Source of the DNA: Sapria himalayana | Lineage: Eukaryota > Streptophyta > Magnoliopsida > Malpighiales > Rafflesiaceae | Direction of reading: 5' to 3' | DNA: 64,000 nt | Assembly: GCA_029783825.1 (NCBI GenBank) | Contig: JAREIK010000688.1 | Coordinates: 118,379 to 182,378 of the forward strand | In this document: piece by piece, positions 13,076-25,457 of the stretch | How positions within the stretch are numbered: position 1 is the stretch's first letter | How the letters are laid out: each line of letters opens with the position of its first letter | Made by a program: the position numbers and the translations under genes | The notes under the pieces: generated by a model | Seen by the model: the letters and a program-made list of their open reading frames with translations, nothing else | The model's database searches: none | Told to the model about the DNA's origin: nothing

Positions 13076-16000
13076 ATGGGCTCAAAGGGGAATATGACAG
13101 ATTGTGTTGTACTTATTGATTTTGTAGCTTTTCCACCATCTATAGAGCACCATGCATGTGAAAAAAAGTAACATAAGTAACTCCATGCTTTTTATAAAGG
13201 AATGAAGGCATAAAAACACATATTTAATCCATGTTAAATTTCTTTTCATCAGTTTTCCTATTAGATCTTTGTCATTAATACAACTTCTAATTTGCTTATT
13301 CATGGAGTTGTCTTAAGTATCTTTGAAAAGAAAGATTATTCACCAATATTAAATAGTTTAGGTTGACTTAGATTACTATGTCTTGAACACTTATGAGGGC
13401 AATATGCTTTGGGAAGAAGGGGAGCTATTATCATTCAGCCCCCTAACCTACTATGCCATCAGGTTTTAACCAAAGGGAAGCATAATAGTAGGATGTCTAA
13501 TCCTTTTATTTTTCTACCACAAGGTTGGATAATCAGATGCAATAGATTCAAAGATGATAATGAAAAAGGAATCACCAAGTCTGATAGCTGCGAGGAAAAA
13601 AGGGCAATAAAAGATAATAAAAGAAAGGTGATAGATATGAGCGAGTTGTACCTTGGAATGAGGAAGATCATTGGTCTTCGGTAAGAAAACAAAACTCAAG
13701 ATACTATCAAGTAATTAGGGGACTTCCTCAAGGATGGTACAAGCAACCCAAAGTGCCTTTTTCTTTATGAGCTAGATGAGAAGTCAATGCTCTAGTCCTA
13801 ATCGAGTGCACCTAGCTTTCTCGGGCGCTTGGTCTTTTTAAGTGATCATGATGGTTTGGCTTCCTCTCTAGTCTTTACACTTTCACTCTAAGATATCTCC
13901 ACTGAGCAAAATACATCATGATTTCTTCTTTTATTAATGCACTAGAAGATGATAATAGAATAAATATGTTCTTTAGCAGGCTTACTCTCATATGGTCAAT
14001 GATACTTGAAGACAAAGTACAACTTTGAGAAAAGGGACATGATCAAGATAACCTTTTAGGATCGGGGCTGATGCTTGTGATAATGATTCCCTTTCCTTAA
14101 AGAAACATCTCCAACCCACTAATGAACCATTTGGTTTACATAAACATAATCAACAAACTATAATCCTTGGTATTTGATACATAAATGATTAGTCTTGGTG
14201 CAACTAAGAGATTATTAGAGTATGCTTTAAAGATCAATCATGATATAATTACGTAATACATATTTATCAGCTTTCTTATAAACAATTTTATTATTATGAT
14301 TATTTTCATATATGCATTAAATAATAATTATGCATTGTAGATATAAGAATAATAATGCATTTGAATTTGGAACTTATGAAAAAAAATTGTGGATATGAGA
14401 TATCAAATTAGCACATGAGTTCATGTCGGAGAATTAGCATTGGAATGACCCACCATGTGAATGTCACATAGATTGTTGTGTGGATTTCCTATGTAATTCT
14501 CATAGTGACAATTGTATAAGAGATACTTTGACTTGAGATCATCATAATTTTCTACATGATAAATTGTTGACTTTCATAAAGTCAACTATTATCTATAATA
14601 GAATAAATTATAAAGGATGTGATTGGGTATGCCAAAAATCATAGAGAGGAATATGAGTGATCGACATATTATTTGTTCCTCCTACATAATATGAAAAATA
14701 TCTTGTGCCCCTTAATAGTGTGAGATTAATAATGCATGACATGTTCATATGAATTGATATAGGATATCATGCTCATTTGGGTTGACAATTTAATAATGTA
14801 TCAAGAAATTAAAGAATAGACTATATATGTGTGATATATTTCATGACTTATGTATGATCTAAATATTAAGGACAAATGGATTTAAAATGCACAATAATAT
14901 TCTCATAGACAAGATGATGTTGAATCACAACATTCTTATAACTTGAGTGACAATGATGTATTGCTAGATAATAATGATTGCTGGTAATATTAAAAGTTAT
15001 TTAGTATTATTTTCAATATTGTATGAATATATTGGGTCACACTCATGCACCATAGAGGAACAAAATTAAAGTGTTTAAATATGTATGTATCATTACTAAA
15101 TTAATTAGTTGAAAATTTTAAATCAAGTTAATTTAATATTTTAGATTGTGTTAAATTAAAAGATAAATAAAAGCTCCAAAATAAATATTTTGAACTATAA
15201 ATTTATTATTTTGGATTGTTTAAATATGTATAATTACTTAAAAAATTGAATTATAAATTAAATATATAAATATTTGTTAAGTAGAAGATGGAGTGATCAT
15301 ATATGAAGTGCTCAAACTAGGAGTACTTAAAAATGGAGTACTTGAATTTGGAATGCTTGACTATAGAGTGTTAGAATTAATTTCTATATTTATATATATG
15401 AGTCTTATTTTCAAATTGCATGTCTCTCTCCTTTTGCCTTGCATGTTACCCAAAATATCCTAATACTCACTTTCGATCGATGGTCAACTCTATCACCAAA
15501 GATAATTTTAGCAACATTCATAATATGATATTAGTGGTGTTTCAAATGGTAGAGTGAACTACAATAGATGAGAGACTTGAAAAGGCTGTGCTTAGTTCAA
15601 ATATAGATTGGTTTTCAAATCGAAGCTAAATTTTGATTTTCTAAATTGGATTAGATTTTGGTATTCATAGATCATGTCTAAGGGTTTGATTTATATTGAT
15701 TATTTATCAATTTCAATTACATTTACCATAAAAAACTTGATTCAAACTCTAACACTACTCTCAATATCTTATATCTATGTAATTTGATGTCATGTACAAA
15801 ATTCCAATTTAGCTACTTTATGCAATAGTCATAATATTTCAAATAATCTTTCATGCACCAATAGTGAAGTACATATTATGTCAGTCATCAAGCAGTCCTA
15901 CATAGATAATATCACACATTGACTATAGTACATGTATGACCTTTTGAATTCTCACATGCAATTATTAAGATCTTTAATTGAATGTTTCAAAGATCTGCAA

Positions 16001-16612
16001 TATCCATTGGTTCACCTTATTTCAAATACACATTCAAAAAATTTTCATAAACATAGTTCTCCATAATTTATTGCTGTGTAGTTATGTGAAAATTTGGACT
16101 TGATTCCAAACCCTATGAACCAATGACTATGTATTGACATAAGCAAAAAATATTGTATCTCCTATGTGACTACATTGGCAATATTATTTTTCTTTTCTTT
16201 CTACTTTTTTGACGTCCTATGAAACTTTTTATATGATTTAATTTTATACAATTTCAACACTCCATGCACTCATATGATCTATTTTTTTTCATTCATTCAT
16301 TTTAATATACTTCTATATCATTAAGAATTTATCATAAACCATGCAACTAGTCTCAAGATTTAACCATCTACCGACATCGATGATAGATGCAAACCAAAAA
16401 ATAATTAATTGAAAAGAAAAAGAAAATAATATGATGTTACATTATGACTTTACTACAAATATAAACAAAAAATAACAAGAGGAAAATAAATGATGGATCA
16501 ACACTTCACCCATTACATCTCAATTGTTATATACATAAAAATAATAATAGCAAACATTAAATTATAAATATTATTACTAATACTTATAATATTATTAACC
16601 TAAACCTGCTAC
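13076..16612. other. Decayed DNA, no gene seen
   Basis: Open frames near 13.41-13.70 kb exist on both strands but carry no motif. The 14.4-15.0 kb part reads like untranslated or LTR sequence of a retroelement, without identifiable ends. From 15.1 to 16.6 kb it is AT-rich and featureless. The 3' LTR of the copia piece that ends at 16613 would be expected just below it, but no boundary is discernible. Confidence 0.4.
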
Positions 16613-16965
16613 TCAAGAAGGACTATAAATGTCCTTTATGGATAACTTGGAAAGAAGTGAAAACAAAAAGGAAGAAAGACAAGTTTTGTAAAAATATTAG
16701 CTAACTGAAGTTGAGAAGAAATGCGCAATAATTTGATAGAATTTTTAGTACCTCTACCTCTTACAGCATAACAATCAACTTCAATGTATTTAATCCTTTA
16801 ATGAAAAATTTGATTTGATGTTATATGAACTACAATTTGATTATCACAAAAGAGAAGAGCATGAGAATAAACACTAATTTGAAGATATTTTAATAATTAA
16901 CACATCCAAATTAACTCACTAGTAGTGCTAGCTACAGTACTTAGCTTACTACAAGAATATAGAGA
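16613..16965 (-). pseudogene. Ty1/copia pol remnant: RNase H C-terminus
   Basis: Reading the minus strand from about 16960, a decayed copia RNase H end can be followed. An STVASTTSELIW stretch corresponds to the usual A-E-Y-R-A-x-A-x-T-x-x-E-L-x-W region. KYIEVDCYAVR (about 16763-16795) matches the conserved K-H-I-E-V-D-C block, and QLANIFTK (about 16683-16708) matches Q-L-A-D-I-F-T-K. The conserved tail KLSIKDIYSPS is followed by a TGA at 16613-16615, where copia pol normally stops. Internal stops and at least one frame change separate these blocks, so the copy is dead. No RT or integrase adjoins it on the right, so the piece is truncated or a fragment of a nested element. Confidence 0.8.
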
Positions 16966-17224
16966 CTATAGATTATATCTTTGATTTTCAAAAACCTAAA
17001 GAGATTGTGTTGAATATGAAAAAATAGAACAAAACAAGGAAAATTAACCAACATCCTAGAATCCAAACAAGAGGCCCAATACAAGTCAAAAAAAAAGCTT
17101 TTTAAAGAGAGAATAAGAAGCAACATGGGTGAATGCATGAATTTGGAAGATGAAGAAGGAAAAAATAATCATTGTCTAAGATGAAACTTGAGATAAAAAG
17201 GAAAAACAAAGTAGTGGGGGAACA

Positions 17225-17378
17225 TAACAACAAAATCATACATATTAAAAATAACGTAAAAGGGTTCCTAATCCTTCATATATAAAGATGAGAAATAAGT
17301 AAGGTAGCCCATAAGTTAGATATTTACATCATAAATATAAAATAAATAATTAAATAAATGGTTGCTACTATACATACC
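17225..17378 (-). repeat. Possible 3' LTR start of copia copy A
   Basis: Directly after the pol stop on the minus strand, GAGGGTATG is followed by TTATTTTATATTTATGATG and then CTTATGGGCTACC. The same series of words occurs at 20927-20960 and to its left, in the same orientation. Similarity is patchy and LTR ends are not defined. Confidence 0.4.
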
Positions 17379-17379
17379 C

Positions 17380-18625
17380 TCAATCTAGTACATAAATATC
17401 TAAAACACTAAGTTTGGAGGAAAGAGAAGTTGAGACATTTGTATATATGTTAACTAATTGATCTACTATAGAAATATAAATTATGAAAATGGTGTAACCA
17501 TAAATTTTTTTAATGAGAAAGAAACAATCTACCTCTATGTGCTTTGTTCATTCATAGAATACTAGATTGTAGTTATATGTCTCGTTGTCTGATAATCAGA
17601 GTAGATACTAGTGATAGAAATGACTACATATCTAATCTTGTCAAGTAGCTACTTGATCTAAGAATCTCACAAATAACTATGACTATCATCATGCACACTA
17701 TCTCTACAATTAGTCTAGAGAATACCATCTTCCTTATACTTATATAGAAAGAAAGATTACCTCCAAAAAATAATATCTTTAAATATAGTCGATCACTTAT
17801 CTATGCAAGTTAGTGCCTAATTGGAATGTAAATATTCAGCTAGCTAAACATGTTCATGGTTAATAACATACTACGACTTGGAGATTTCTTCGCATATCTA
17901 ATATGTGAAGATCTACATCAATTTGATCATGATGTATAGAATCTAAAAAAATGAATAATTATATTAACTATATCAGTTATATCTAGTCTAATAATAGTTA
18001 GACATTAATATTTTATATAATTCTCTTATATGTAGTTGAGTCTATTAGAGGTCCCATAGCAAATAAATGGTCATTACATGGCTCAAAAGAAGTATTTATT
18101 GAAGTGTAATATAAATAACTAATCTCTAAAAGAATATCCAAGACATATGTCTTCTTTGATGACACAATGCTTCTTCTATCATAAGTCACCTTAATTCCAA
18201 GAAACTATCTAAGCATCCCAATATTTTTTATCTAAAACTATGAGTATAGGTACTCCTTGGATTAGGTTAATTATTTCCAACACATAATCTTTCATAATAA
18301 AAATATTATTCACATATAATATCAGCAAAAAAAAACAAAAATCTAAACTTCTCCAGAAAAATAATAAATAATATATAACACATATGTGAACCGATCAAGG
18401 TAATAATAACTAAAAATCTCACAAATCAAGCTTTTACTGACTATTTTATGCAGTATAAGCCCTTAGAAATCAACAAACTAGATCTAAACACTATGATTAT
18501 GCTCAACCACCATATGGTTTCTTTATATTCACATCCTCCTCAATATCATCACGAAAAAAAGTTTTCTTCACATTTACTTAATGTTTCATCTATTTTAGAG
18601 AAATTTATAATAGATATGTGCATTT
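17380..18625 (-). pseudogene. Ty1/copia pol remnant: RT and RNase H (copy A)
   Basis: Minus-strand motifs appear in the expected order. At about 18570-18511 a stretch like KTFFRDDIEEDVNIKKPYG matches the RT block N-A-F-L-x-G-x-L-E-E-x-V-Y-M-x-x-P-x-G. At 18305-18316 the RT catalytic Y-V-D-D has become YVNN, so both catalytic aspartates are lost through G-to-A type changes. At about 17.75 kb an FFGGNLSFYISIRKMVFSR stretch corresponds to the RNase H F-L-G-x-x-L-x-S-W-x-S-K-K-Q-x-x-V-S-R block. The K-H-I-E-V-D block is decayed near 17.53 kb. The C-terminal Q-L-A-D-I-F-T-K and D-I-Y blocks end at TGA 17380-17382. Many stops and frame changes make it non-functional. Confidence 0.78.
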
Positions 18626-19535
18626 GAACTGAGGTCCTATTGACCATTATAGAAAATTTGTCTTGATAATCAACTCTAAAAGTCCGAGTAAATCACCTCA
18701 CATCAAGTACAATTAGTATAATTATCAATGAAAATGGCAAAATATCTCATGTTATTTAGTCTCAACTCTACTAGATGTCTAAACATTTAAATTAATTATA
18801 ATTGGCAAGAGACATCTCAAGTCATATAATTTTAGTGGACAAGATAGGGAGCTCTAATATATTTGTCTATTTGACAAGCTTCATAATTAAACCTAGAGAT
18901 ATCTTTTATGGTGGTATAGAAATTTTTTAGCTAGTCATAGCTAGATGACCAAATTGTGAATATATAAACAAGGGATTAATGGTACTTAAGAACCTAGTAG
19001 GTTTCCTAATAGTAGAAATGAATATATATAAACAATCCTACTTAGAATTAAAGAAAGTCATCATTGAAGTTTCTTGATCTTGTAAACCAATATCTTTGGG
19101 AGAAAAATGACATTTGGGTAGAATTGTTTAGTAAGATAACTCGCAAAAAATAAATTATTTAGACACAAGAATAATTAGAACTCAAGGAAAAGAAAGTAGA
19201 AAGGTCAATATTACCATGACTTTTGATATTTTGCCACAACACTAATAAGAGAGCAAGTAGAAAAGATATTAAATAACAAAGGATTACTTGTGATATAATT
19301 GTTTGCTCAAATGTCATTTACCCATGAATCGGTAATGAGGAGATAAGTGGTGATAGATATAGTACCTATAGAATGTTGAGTATCTATTTGCACATTATTA
19401 ATTAGTAATTCTACATATTTATCTCTGGTGTTTATCATTGTGGTGGAACTCTATGAGGGCCTCTAAATATATCTAGTTGTGGAATCTTTTCAATAATATA
19501 GAGTATTCTTGCTCTTTGCTTGGAAATAATTCCAA

Positions 19536-19577
19536 ACAATTCTTTTCTTCATTACCCCTCTTCGTATAATGTGTACA
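19536..19577 (-). pseudogene. Decayed copia gag zinc knuckle (copy A)
   Basis: The minus strand encodes KCTHYTKRGNEEKNC, which aligns with the CX2CX4HX4C RNA-binding knuckle of retroelement gag. The second Cys is now Tyr and the His is now Asn, so two of four zinc ligands are lost. Its position upstream of the RT remnant on the same strand fits a single decayed element. Confidence 0.6.
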
Positions 19578-20330
19578 TTTTACAAAAGATCACCCACCTC
19601 AGCCTCTATCTTTGTTGATACCTTCATAATCATATCTCCTAAGCAAGAAATATGGGATACCTTTCAAATTGGTCTCTACCTACTCTATTTAAACAAGTAT
19701 TAGACTATCTAATGTTAAATCTCTAATCTTATGAGAAAAAATATATTCAATTAAGATATGGTTATGAAACCATAAAATGCTAACAAGTAGGACATACAAT
19801 AGTATCATGCTAAAAAAATTTCTCTCTCTCTCTATCTCACTCTATTATTCATGTCTACCACTTTGGAATACCTCAAAAAACCTATAGTTAATTGTGTGAA
19901 CTGAGTAAAGTGAGTAGTAATATGCTCCAGCTTTTTGGTCATCAAGCCTTAATCATATTTACTAAGATACAACATCATAAATTTGCATAGTCTTACATAA
20001 ATATAATATACTACAAGTTCCCATAACGCCTTGCATATAGTTCAAGGTGTAAAAATTAAGGATAATCTTAGTTCAATGGTTATCATAACACAATTAGTAA
20101 TCAAGAATAAGCCAATATCCAGAAATCCTTCATTTCATTACTAAGAAGGTCCTCTATTAATGATCAAGTTTCACTTGATTAAAAATTCATATTCAAACTC
20201 AAGTAACCTATTGTAAATTATTTCTATGTCCTTACTTTCATATGGTAATAACAATAAAAGCCTGAACATCAACAAGTATAGTAAATGCAGTAGTAACTAG
20301 TGCAGCCTTGACCTCGTAGGTTATGATATA

Positions 20331-20650
20331 TTGTTAAGTCACCACTATAGAACACCACTACATTATTGCCACTTGACACCACTTCACTTATTGTGCACAA
20401 CACCATTACACAACATCACTACACTATTCTCACATAGAACCAATATCTTGTCACAACTACTCAATGCCACCACATATAGGTACCTTATGGCCTTGCACAA
20501 CAATGCTACATCATGCACCACAGTTCATGCACCACTATTAATAAAAAATACATAATACACCACACAATAGTTCACCACTATTCAAGATGCAATGTTGTTT
20601 TTCCAGCAAATGGATCACTTTTCATGATGCACCACTATTATGTGCCTAGA
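20331..20650. repeat. CACCACTA-rich low-complexity stretch
   Basis: Words such as CACCACTA, CACAACA and ATGCACCAC recur irregularly about every 10-30 nt on the plus strand. No fixed period is apparent. Overlapping His/Thr-rich open frames here follow from the composition. Confidence 0.5.
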
Positions 20651-20769
20651 GAAGAACTATACTCACACACAATTACTAGACATATATTTATTCTTCACTC
20701 ACTATTCCCACATGACATCATATTGTTTTACACAACAAATATGTCACAACATCACCTTCCTCTCTCTAG

Positions 20770-20960
20770 GGTTTGAAAAGTTCAACTATAATATCATCTA
20801 TAAAAATAAAGCCATAAAAGAACAGAATAACAAACTCACAAATAGTATTTATAATTAAATTAAAAACTAATCCTATATATATAATAATAATATGTGATTG
20901 TGGTCACCCACAGGTTAGGTGCTCTCATTATAAATATAAAATAAATACACAGATATACAA
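20770..20960 (-). repeat. Possible LTR remnant (copia copy A 5' or copy B 3')
   Basis: On the minus strand TATTTATTTTATATTTATAATG is echoed almost exactly next to the copy A pol stop (17.34 kb). Both are followed by CTAAC(C/T)(T/A)-type words ending GGG(T/C)xACC and then by a TATA-rich stretch and GGATTAG. It may be the 5' LTR of copy A or the 3' LTR of copy B. Boundaries are not determinable by eye. Confidence 0.35.
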
Positions 20961-21299
20961 ACACTGCTACAATGATGGTGAATCACATTGACATGAGGCA
21001 TCCAAGGCTTAGTTGAAGATATCTTAATTCATGGGCAACAAAGAAAATATAATGACTAGATAATATCAGACATCCAACTTATATTATGATATGTCAACTA
21101 ATAAATCATCATTATTAGTGCTTAAAATAAACTTTATGATCCATAACCAATCTATCATGTATATATCAATGAGAATCAACATCTTCAATTAATTCAAGAT
21201 AAGCTACAACTTCTAGATAACTTACACCATTATCAAGTTAATATTGGCTCTACACAATTCCTTGATTATTAAAAAATCTTATGAAAGATACAATTACCT

Positions 21300-21895
21300 A
21301 ATTATCAGTTTCAATGATGAAAATATCATTATCAAAGACGAGTTAGACAATATTGGAAGAATTTGTATCATTTGTGAATAATAAATAATTATATTTTAAT
21401 TGATTATAGTCAAATTTATTTAGAAACGTGAAAAAGTTAGAATATCTTTGTCATGAGGCAAGTTTTAAACCATAAAATGACTTTATGAAACCAAAAATGG
21501 GCTTGTCCTCTTTGAGAATGACGTCCCCTATTCTTTCATATCTAAGAGGATCATCCATGCAAACTTATTCAAAAACATTACTACTAAAAATGCATTATTT
21601 ACTTACTACTAGACTAAATGTCACTATTAACTAGTAGTAAGAACTAAAATGAGCTTTACCATTACTAGGTGAATAACAAGAGAATAGATTCATATGAAAT
21701 TGAGTCATTTCTGATTGTACTTCTTAGCAACTAAATGTGCATTGTGTCTTTTTGGATATCCATTACCTCTATGTTTAATTTTCTAAATCTACTTATAGTT
21801 AATGTAAATCTTTTTTTTGTAAGAGTGGCTAGGAACAAGTATTGTTAGCCTCCAAAGTATCTAGTTCAACTTGCATAGCATCATTCCAATGTTAT
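21300..21895 (-). pseudogene. Ty1/copia reverse transcriptase remnant (copy B)
   Basis: Around 21890-21845 the minus strand reads HWNDAMQVELDTLE, matching the conserved start of the copia RT domain (W-x-x-A-M-x-x-E-L-x-x-L). Near 21.79-21.73 kb KWIYKIK and, a little further on, HLVAKKYNQ match K-W-x-Y-K-x-K and R-L-V-A-K-G-Y-x-Q. At about 21486-21453 KSFYGLKLAS matches K-S-L-Y-G-L-K-Q-A-S. The catalytic box around 21318-21345 is eroded to an FDNDIFII-like string, so Y-V-D-D is not intact. In-frame stops and frame changes separate the blocks. The reading is motif-based, but the order and spacing make the family assignment firm. Confidence 0.8.
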
Positions 21896-22229
21896 AATTT
21901 CATAACATGATGCAAAAATGAGTCTGATACTTGGTAAACAAAAATAAGAAGATGAGTCTGATAGTTCTTTATCAGAAATCCAACTACAATGATGCTCTCA
22001 TAAATAGGATGGAGCTTAATAAGTCTTGTGGATCTTTTATTAGGTTCTACTACTGAAGCTTTAGATGCATTAAGTAAGAGGCCAGGAGGAATGACCTCAG
22101 CAAGGTCAGCACTCTCACTCACTTCTTGAGGAATAGAAGGAGAAGGAGGAAGTTATTGTACAAGAGCAAGACAAGTATAAATAGTAGATATTGGTAGAAC
22201 CAAATTAGGAAAAGGGTCGATTACATTTT

Positions 22230-22702
22230 TGGAAGAAGCCAAGGTGTGAAAAAAAGAATATTTTAATGAAAGACAACATCTCAAAAAAAATTATTTGTTT
22301 GGTTTGGATGTAAAAGTGTTTGTAATTTTAAACTCTAGAATGATAATCAAAAAAATTCACGTGTTCTAAGTTAAAATTTAGTTTGGTGAACAATGAGGGT
22401 AGATCTAGAAGCTAAGCACCAAAATATCCTCAAGTGAAAGATATCAATAGCATATATATATATATATATATATATATAAGTTCATAATAAGTTTTATTCT
22501 GAAGTAATGGAAAGGGTACATGATTAATAATGAAACAAATAGCAAAAACATGTTCATTCCAAAAATCAATTGTAATTTTAGATTCAAAGTATAGCTCGAG
22601 CAATGTTATGGACATGTTGATGTCAGCATTCACCATTATTTTGATGAATGATCTTATCAATGAATAACTTAGTAAACAATAATTCATCAAATCTAAAGAC
22701 AA
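22230..22702 (-). pseudogene. Ty1/copia integrase C-terminal remnant (copy B)
   Basis: A 90-codon open stretch (22702-22430) contains FWNEHVFAICFIINHVP and LLQNKTYYELIY. These match the copia integrase signature F-W-x-E-A-x-x-T-A-x-Y-x-I-N-R-x-P then K-T-P-Y-E-L-x-Y. It is immediately followed by an (AT)14 microsatellite that extends the frame artificially with Ile-Tyr repeats. Downstream (22420-22230) the linker is recognisable as KLNFNLEHVNFF and FFEMLSFI, corresponding to the usual K-F-x-x-R-x-x-x-C-V-F-L-G-Y and S-R-D-V-x-F-H-E blocks, but it is interrupted. The upstream D-D-E catalytic part is absent. Confidence 0.8.
22452..22479. repeat. (AT)14 microsatellite
   Basis: Twenty-eight uninterrupted bases of alternating A and T, placed directly after the integrase Y-E-L-x-Y block of copia copy B on the minus strand. 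Confidence 0.95.
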
Positions 22703-22779
22703 TTATTTTGCTATTACACAGAGGTTAAACCATGTTTAAAAAATCTTGCTATGATAGTAGTTTTGTAAATCAATATCTA

Positions 22780-23035
22780 GGATTTTAAGGCAACAACATC
22801 AATAACATACAAGTCTTCAAGCTTGTCACTTTTTCCAATCATCTTCTTGCTTTTGATTTCTTTAATAACAAAGTAGTTAGAACATAGATAATTGTAAGAT
22901 GTGTTATTTAGTAACACCAATAAAATACATAATTATATTTAAATTGGGGAATATAAGAACATCCTTGAGAACAAGGTTATCACATAACTTGGCATTATTG
23001 AAGAAGACAACGAAAATCTAACCATGATTTGGTAA
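22780..23035 (-). pseudogene. Ty1/copia protease/pre-integrase remnant (copy B)
   Basis: The minus strand at about 23005-22930 reads NAKLCDNLVLKDVL followed by PNLN. This corresponds to the copia region between protease and integrase, with the common pattern L-x-N-V-L-Y-x-P-x-L-x-x-N-L-x-S-V. It lies upstream of the integrase fragment in the correct order. The protease active site itself was not identified. Confidence 0.6.
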
Positions 23036-23119
23036 AGTGATGTTAAAGTGATGAATAGATTTTATTATAGTACAGATTAACTCTTAATGATCAACTATTC
23101 ACACTTTATGTTCTCCACC

Positions 23120-23218
23120 ACAATGTTCTCCTTACTCTCCACAGTTCAACAACATTCTCCCTACTCTCCATAGCACCACAACATTCTCCCTACCCTCCAC
23201 GATACCACAACATTCTCT
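23120..23218. repeat. 29-bp minisatellite, about 3.4 units
   Basis: Units of 29 bp starting ACAAYRTTCTCCYTAC begin at 23120, 23149 and 23178, with a 12-bp partial at 23207. The second and third units are the most alike. There is no coding context. Confidence 0.88.
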
Positions 23219-24779
23219 CTTAACAATAAATGTTCTGCCTAATAAACCCAATTCCAAAGTCTACATCATATTTTTAACTTCTTTCCCAATCACCAATATT
23301 TCTTTACCATCTACTCTAAACTAGACAATTCATACTGGTTATTTCCAACTCAATGAAATCTTTGTAAACCAAAAAAAAAGTTTTATATATAAATGAATAG
23401 CAATTCATTGCCCTTTTTTATTAGCATTCATGTTTCTTTTAACGTAATGTTTCACTTTCACTTTTGTTTTATTCTTAGATGTACAGATCATATTTGACTT
23501 TGAACAAAGTCATAATTACAATCAAATGGGAATAGAAAATTAAGATAATGATCCATGTTTCTCATGACAAACACATTTTTAGAATGCAATCAAATGTGAA
23601 TAGACAATTAAAATAATTTATTATAGTTTGGCTTTGCTTGGCATTATCTTAATGAAGAACCATTATTTAGGGGTTGAAAATAAAGCTAAATAAAAAATAG
23701 AGACAAAAATAGAAAACCAAATTAGAATATGAAAGTGCAAAGGCACAATTTCAAAAGCAAAGATCAAGAAGAGATTTCTTGTGAGAAAAATATATCTTAT
23801 TTGAATTGATGATCATGGATCTCACATATGATGATTAGACCATCAAAACTGATGGGATTTTCAAAGACTAACTTATTCTTAAAATATTTATGTTGAAATC
23901 AATAATATTAAACATATAATCATTGTGATAAATTTTCCAAGTGTCAGCCAAAGCTATTTTCAATACCATGTGCCCAACAATTCTTTTTTCACTAACTTGT
24001 TAGTTTTTAAATAGAGTTTGGTTTTCATATTTTTTATCAAACCCATTGACACTTAAAAATTTCCAGGACATAATGAAGCATTTAATACTTATTGAAACTT
24101 ATGTATGATTCAAAAGTAAAAATGAAATGTGTTGTATAAAACAAAAAAAAAGATGATAGTTTTATGACTATTCCCACAAGAAATCCCCTCTCTCATTAAA
24201 ATTGAAGCAGTTTTTCACTTCTATAAATGGTCAAAATTTTATGCAATAAGTGTTCTCTATATGTTGATGACTTTCTGTTAGTTACCAGTAAGTGTACCTC
24301 ATTGATGATTTTAAAATTTTAATCTAGAATTTTTATATAATTTTTAGTGTTTAAATCTCCAATTATGTCCACTAAATGTTTTATGTTGTTGGTAACTTTT
24401 CCTTTTTTCGAATAAGTTTGTTAATTCATGTTTTTTTTGCATTTTCTATTTTGTACAAATCAAATAGCAGTAGTTCTCCTACATAGCTTTTTTGTGATTT
24501 GTGCAAAACAAATTTGATGGTTCATATATTTCTTTTTCTAGCTTGTGCAAAATAAATGAGTTGATTTTGTTTTTTTTTGGTTATTTCAAAAATATAACAT
24601 CGGGATTCATGGCATTTATTTTTTTTTCATAATATGCATGAAAATAAAAACTTATGATTTTCTTAATTAAATATGTTTCTAAATTATGGAAAATTAATTT
24701 AATCGCTGATGCAATTAAATTTGTTTTTTTTTGTTTTAGATAAATTGAAAGATTTTGTTGGGGAAGGCTTTTAGGTTGT
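23219..24779. other. AT-rich DNA left of the satellite, no gene seen
   Basis: No domain or terminal repeat recognised. The words TTTGTGCAAAACAAAT and CTTGTGCAAAATAAAT recur around 24.49-24.56 kb. The satellite begins abruptly at about 24780. Confidence 0.45.
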
Positions 24780-25457
24780 AATCATAATAATTATATATAA
24801 TATAAATTCAATATAATCAATTTTATTGATAGATATTCTAATAAATCTAAAAAAATAAATTAATATTCTATAATGAATATGATTCATATTATTAAAAATA
24901 TAATATGAAAACCTAAAATGATTCAAAAGCAAAGGAAAATGTATTACTAAATAATAATTATTTGTTTTGAATATTTTTTTCTTTTAAAATGTATATCTAT
25001 TCTTTTTTGATGAAAAATAATTTATATATATTATATCTATCTAACTCATAATTTATTTTGTAATTAATATTTATATAAAAATAAACAAATGACTAATTAA
25101 AATGAATATTTTAAATTATAATGAAAACAATAATATTGATATTTATTATTTATTATTTAGGGTATACTAGTTTAATTTAAATTAGATCTGTCTCACTGAT
25201 AATTTAATTTGTAATTAATATTTCTATAAAAATAAACTGATAAATAATTAAAATAAAAATTAAAATTGATACTGAATACAAATTTAAATGATATTAATGA
25301 TTTATTATTAATGTAAACTAGTTTAATGGTTTAAGTATTTAAAGGTTTTATCATTATTGAGTTTAGTGATTTAAGTGTTTAGCCATTTAGTGGTTTATAG
25401 GTATTATTTAAACAATAAAATAACAAAAAAAATTTGCAATTTTTTATCATTTTCATA

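Larger units (their letters stand above)
17225..20960 (-). mobile_element. Degenerate Ty1/copia element (copy A)
   Basis: In minus-strand order this region shows an LTR-like stretch (20960-20770), a CAC-rich leader or gag part, a gag zinc knuckle (19577-19536), RT (about 18600-18200), RNase H (about 17800-17380), a pol stop, and a second LTR-like stretch. The order gag-RT-RNase H is that of Ty1/copia. The 18.8-19.4 kb interval should hold protease and integrase, but I could not recognise them. At under 4 kb it is shorter than a typical copia element of about 5 kb, which suggests deletions. The outer limits are inferred from the LTR-like similarity and are uncertain. Confidence 0.6.
21000..23060 (-). 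mobile_element. Degenerate Ty1/copia element (copy B)
   Basis: Read on the minus strand, it contains in order a protease/pre-integrase stretch (about 23030-22780), the integrase C-terminal core (about 22640-22430), the integrase-RT linker (22430-22230), the RT start (about 21890) and the RT middle (about 21480-21310). This is copia order. Most of the integrase catalytic core is missing between about 22.64 and 22.75 kb. No RNase H or gag was recognised. The copy lies in the same orientation as copies A and C, so the cluster may be serial insertions or one broken element family. Confidence 0.78.

Noticed and set aside
13409..13699. Open frames on both strands near 13.4-13.7 kb as a possible small gene
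   Set aside because: Complementary frames are equally open, there is no recognisable motif, and the surroundings are decayed repeat.
16941..17138. 65-codon minus-strand frame as an independent gene
   Set aside because: It overlaps the edge of the copia RNase H remnant, has low-complexity hydrophobic composition and no motif.
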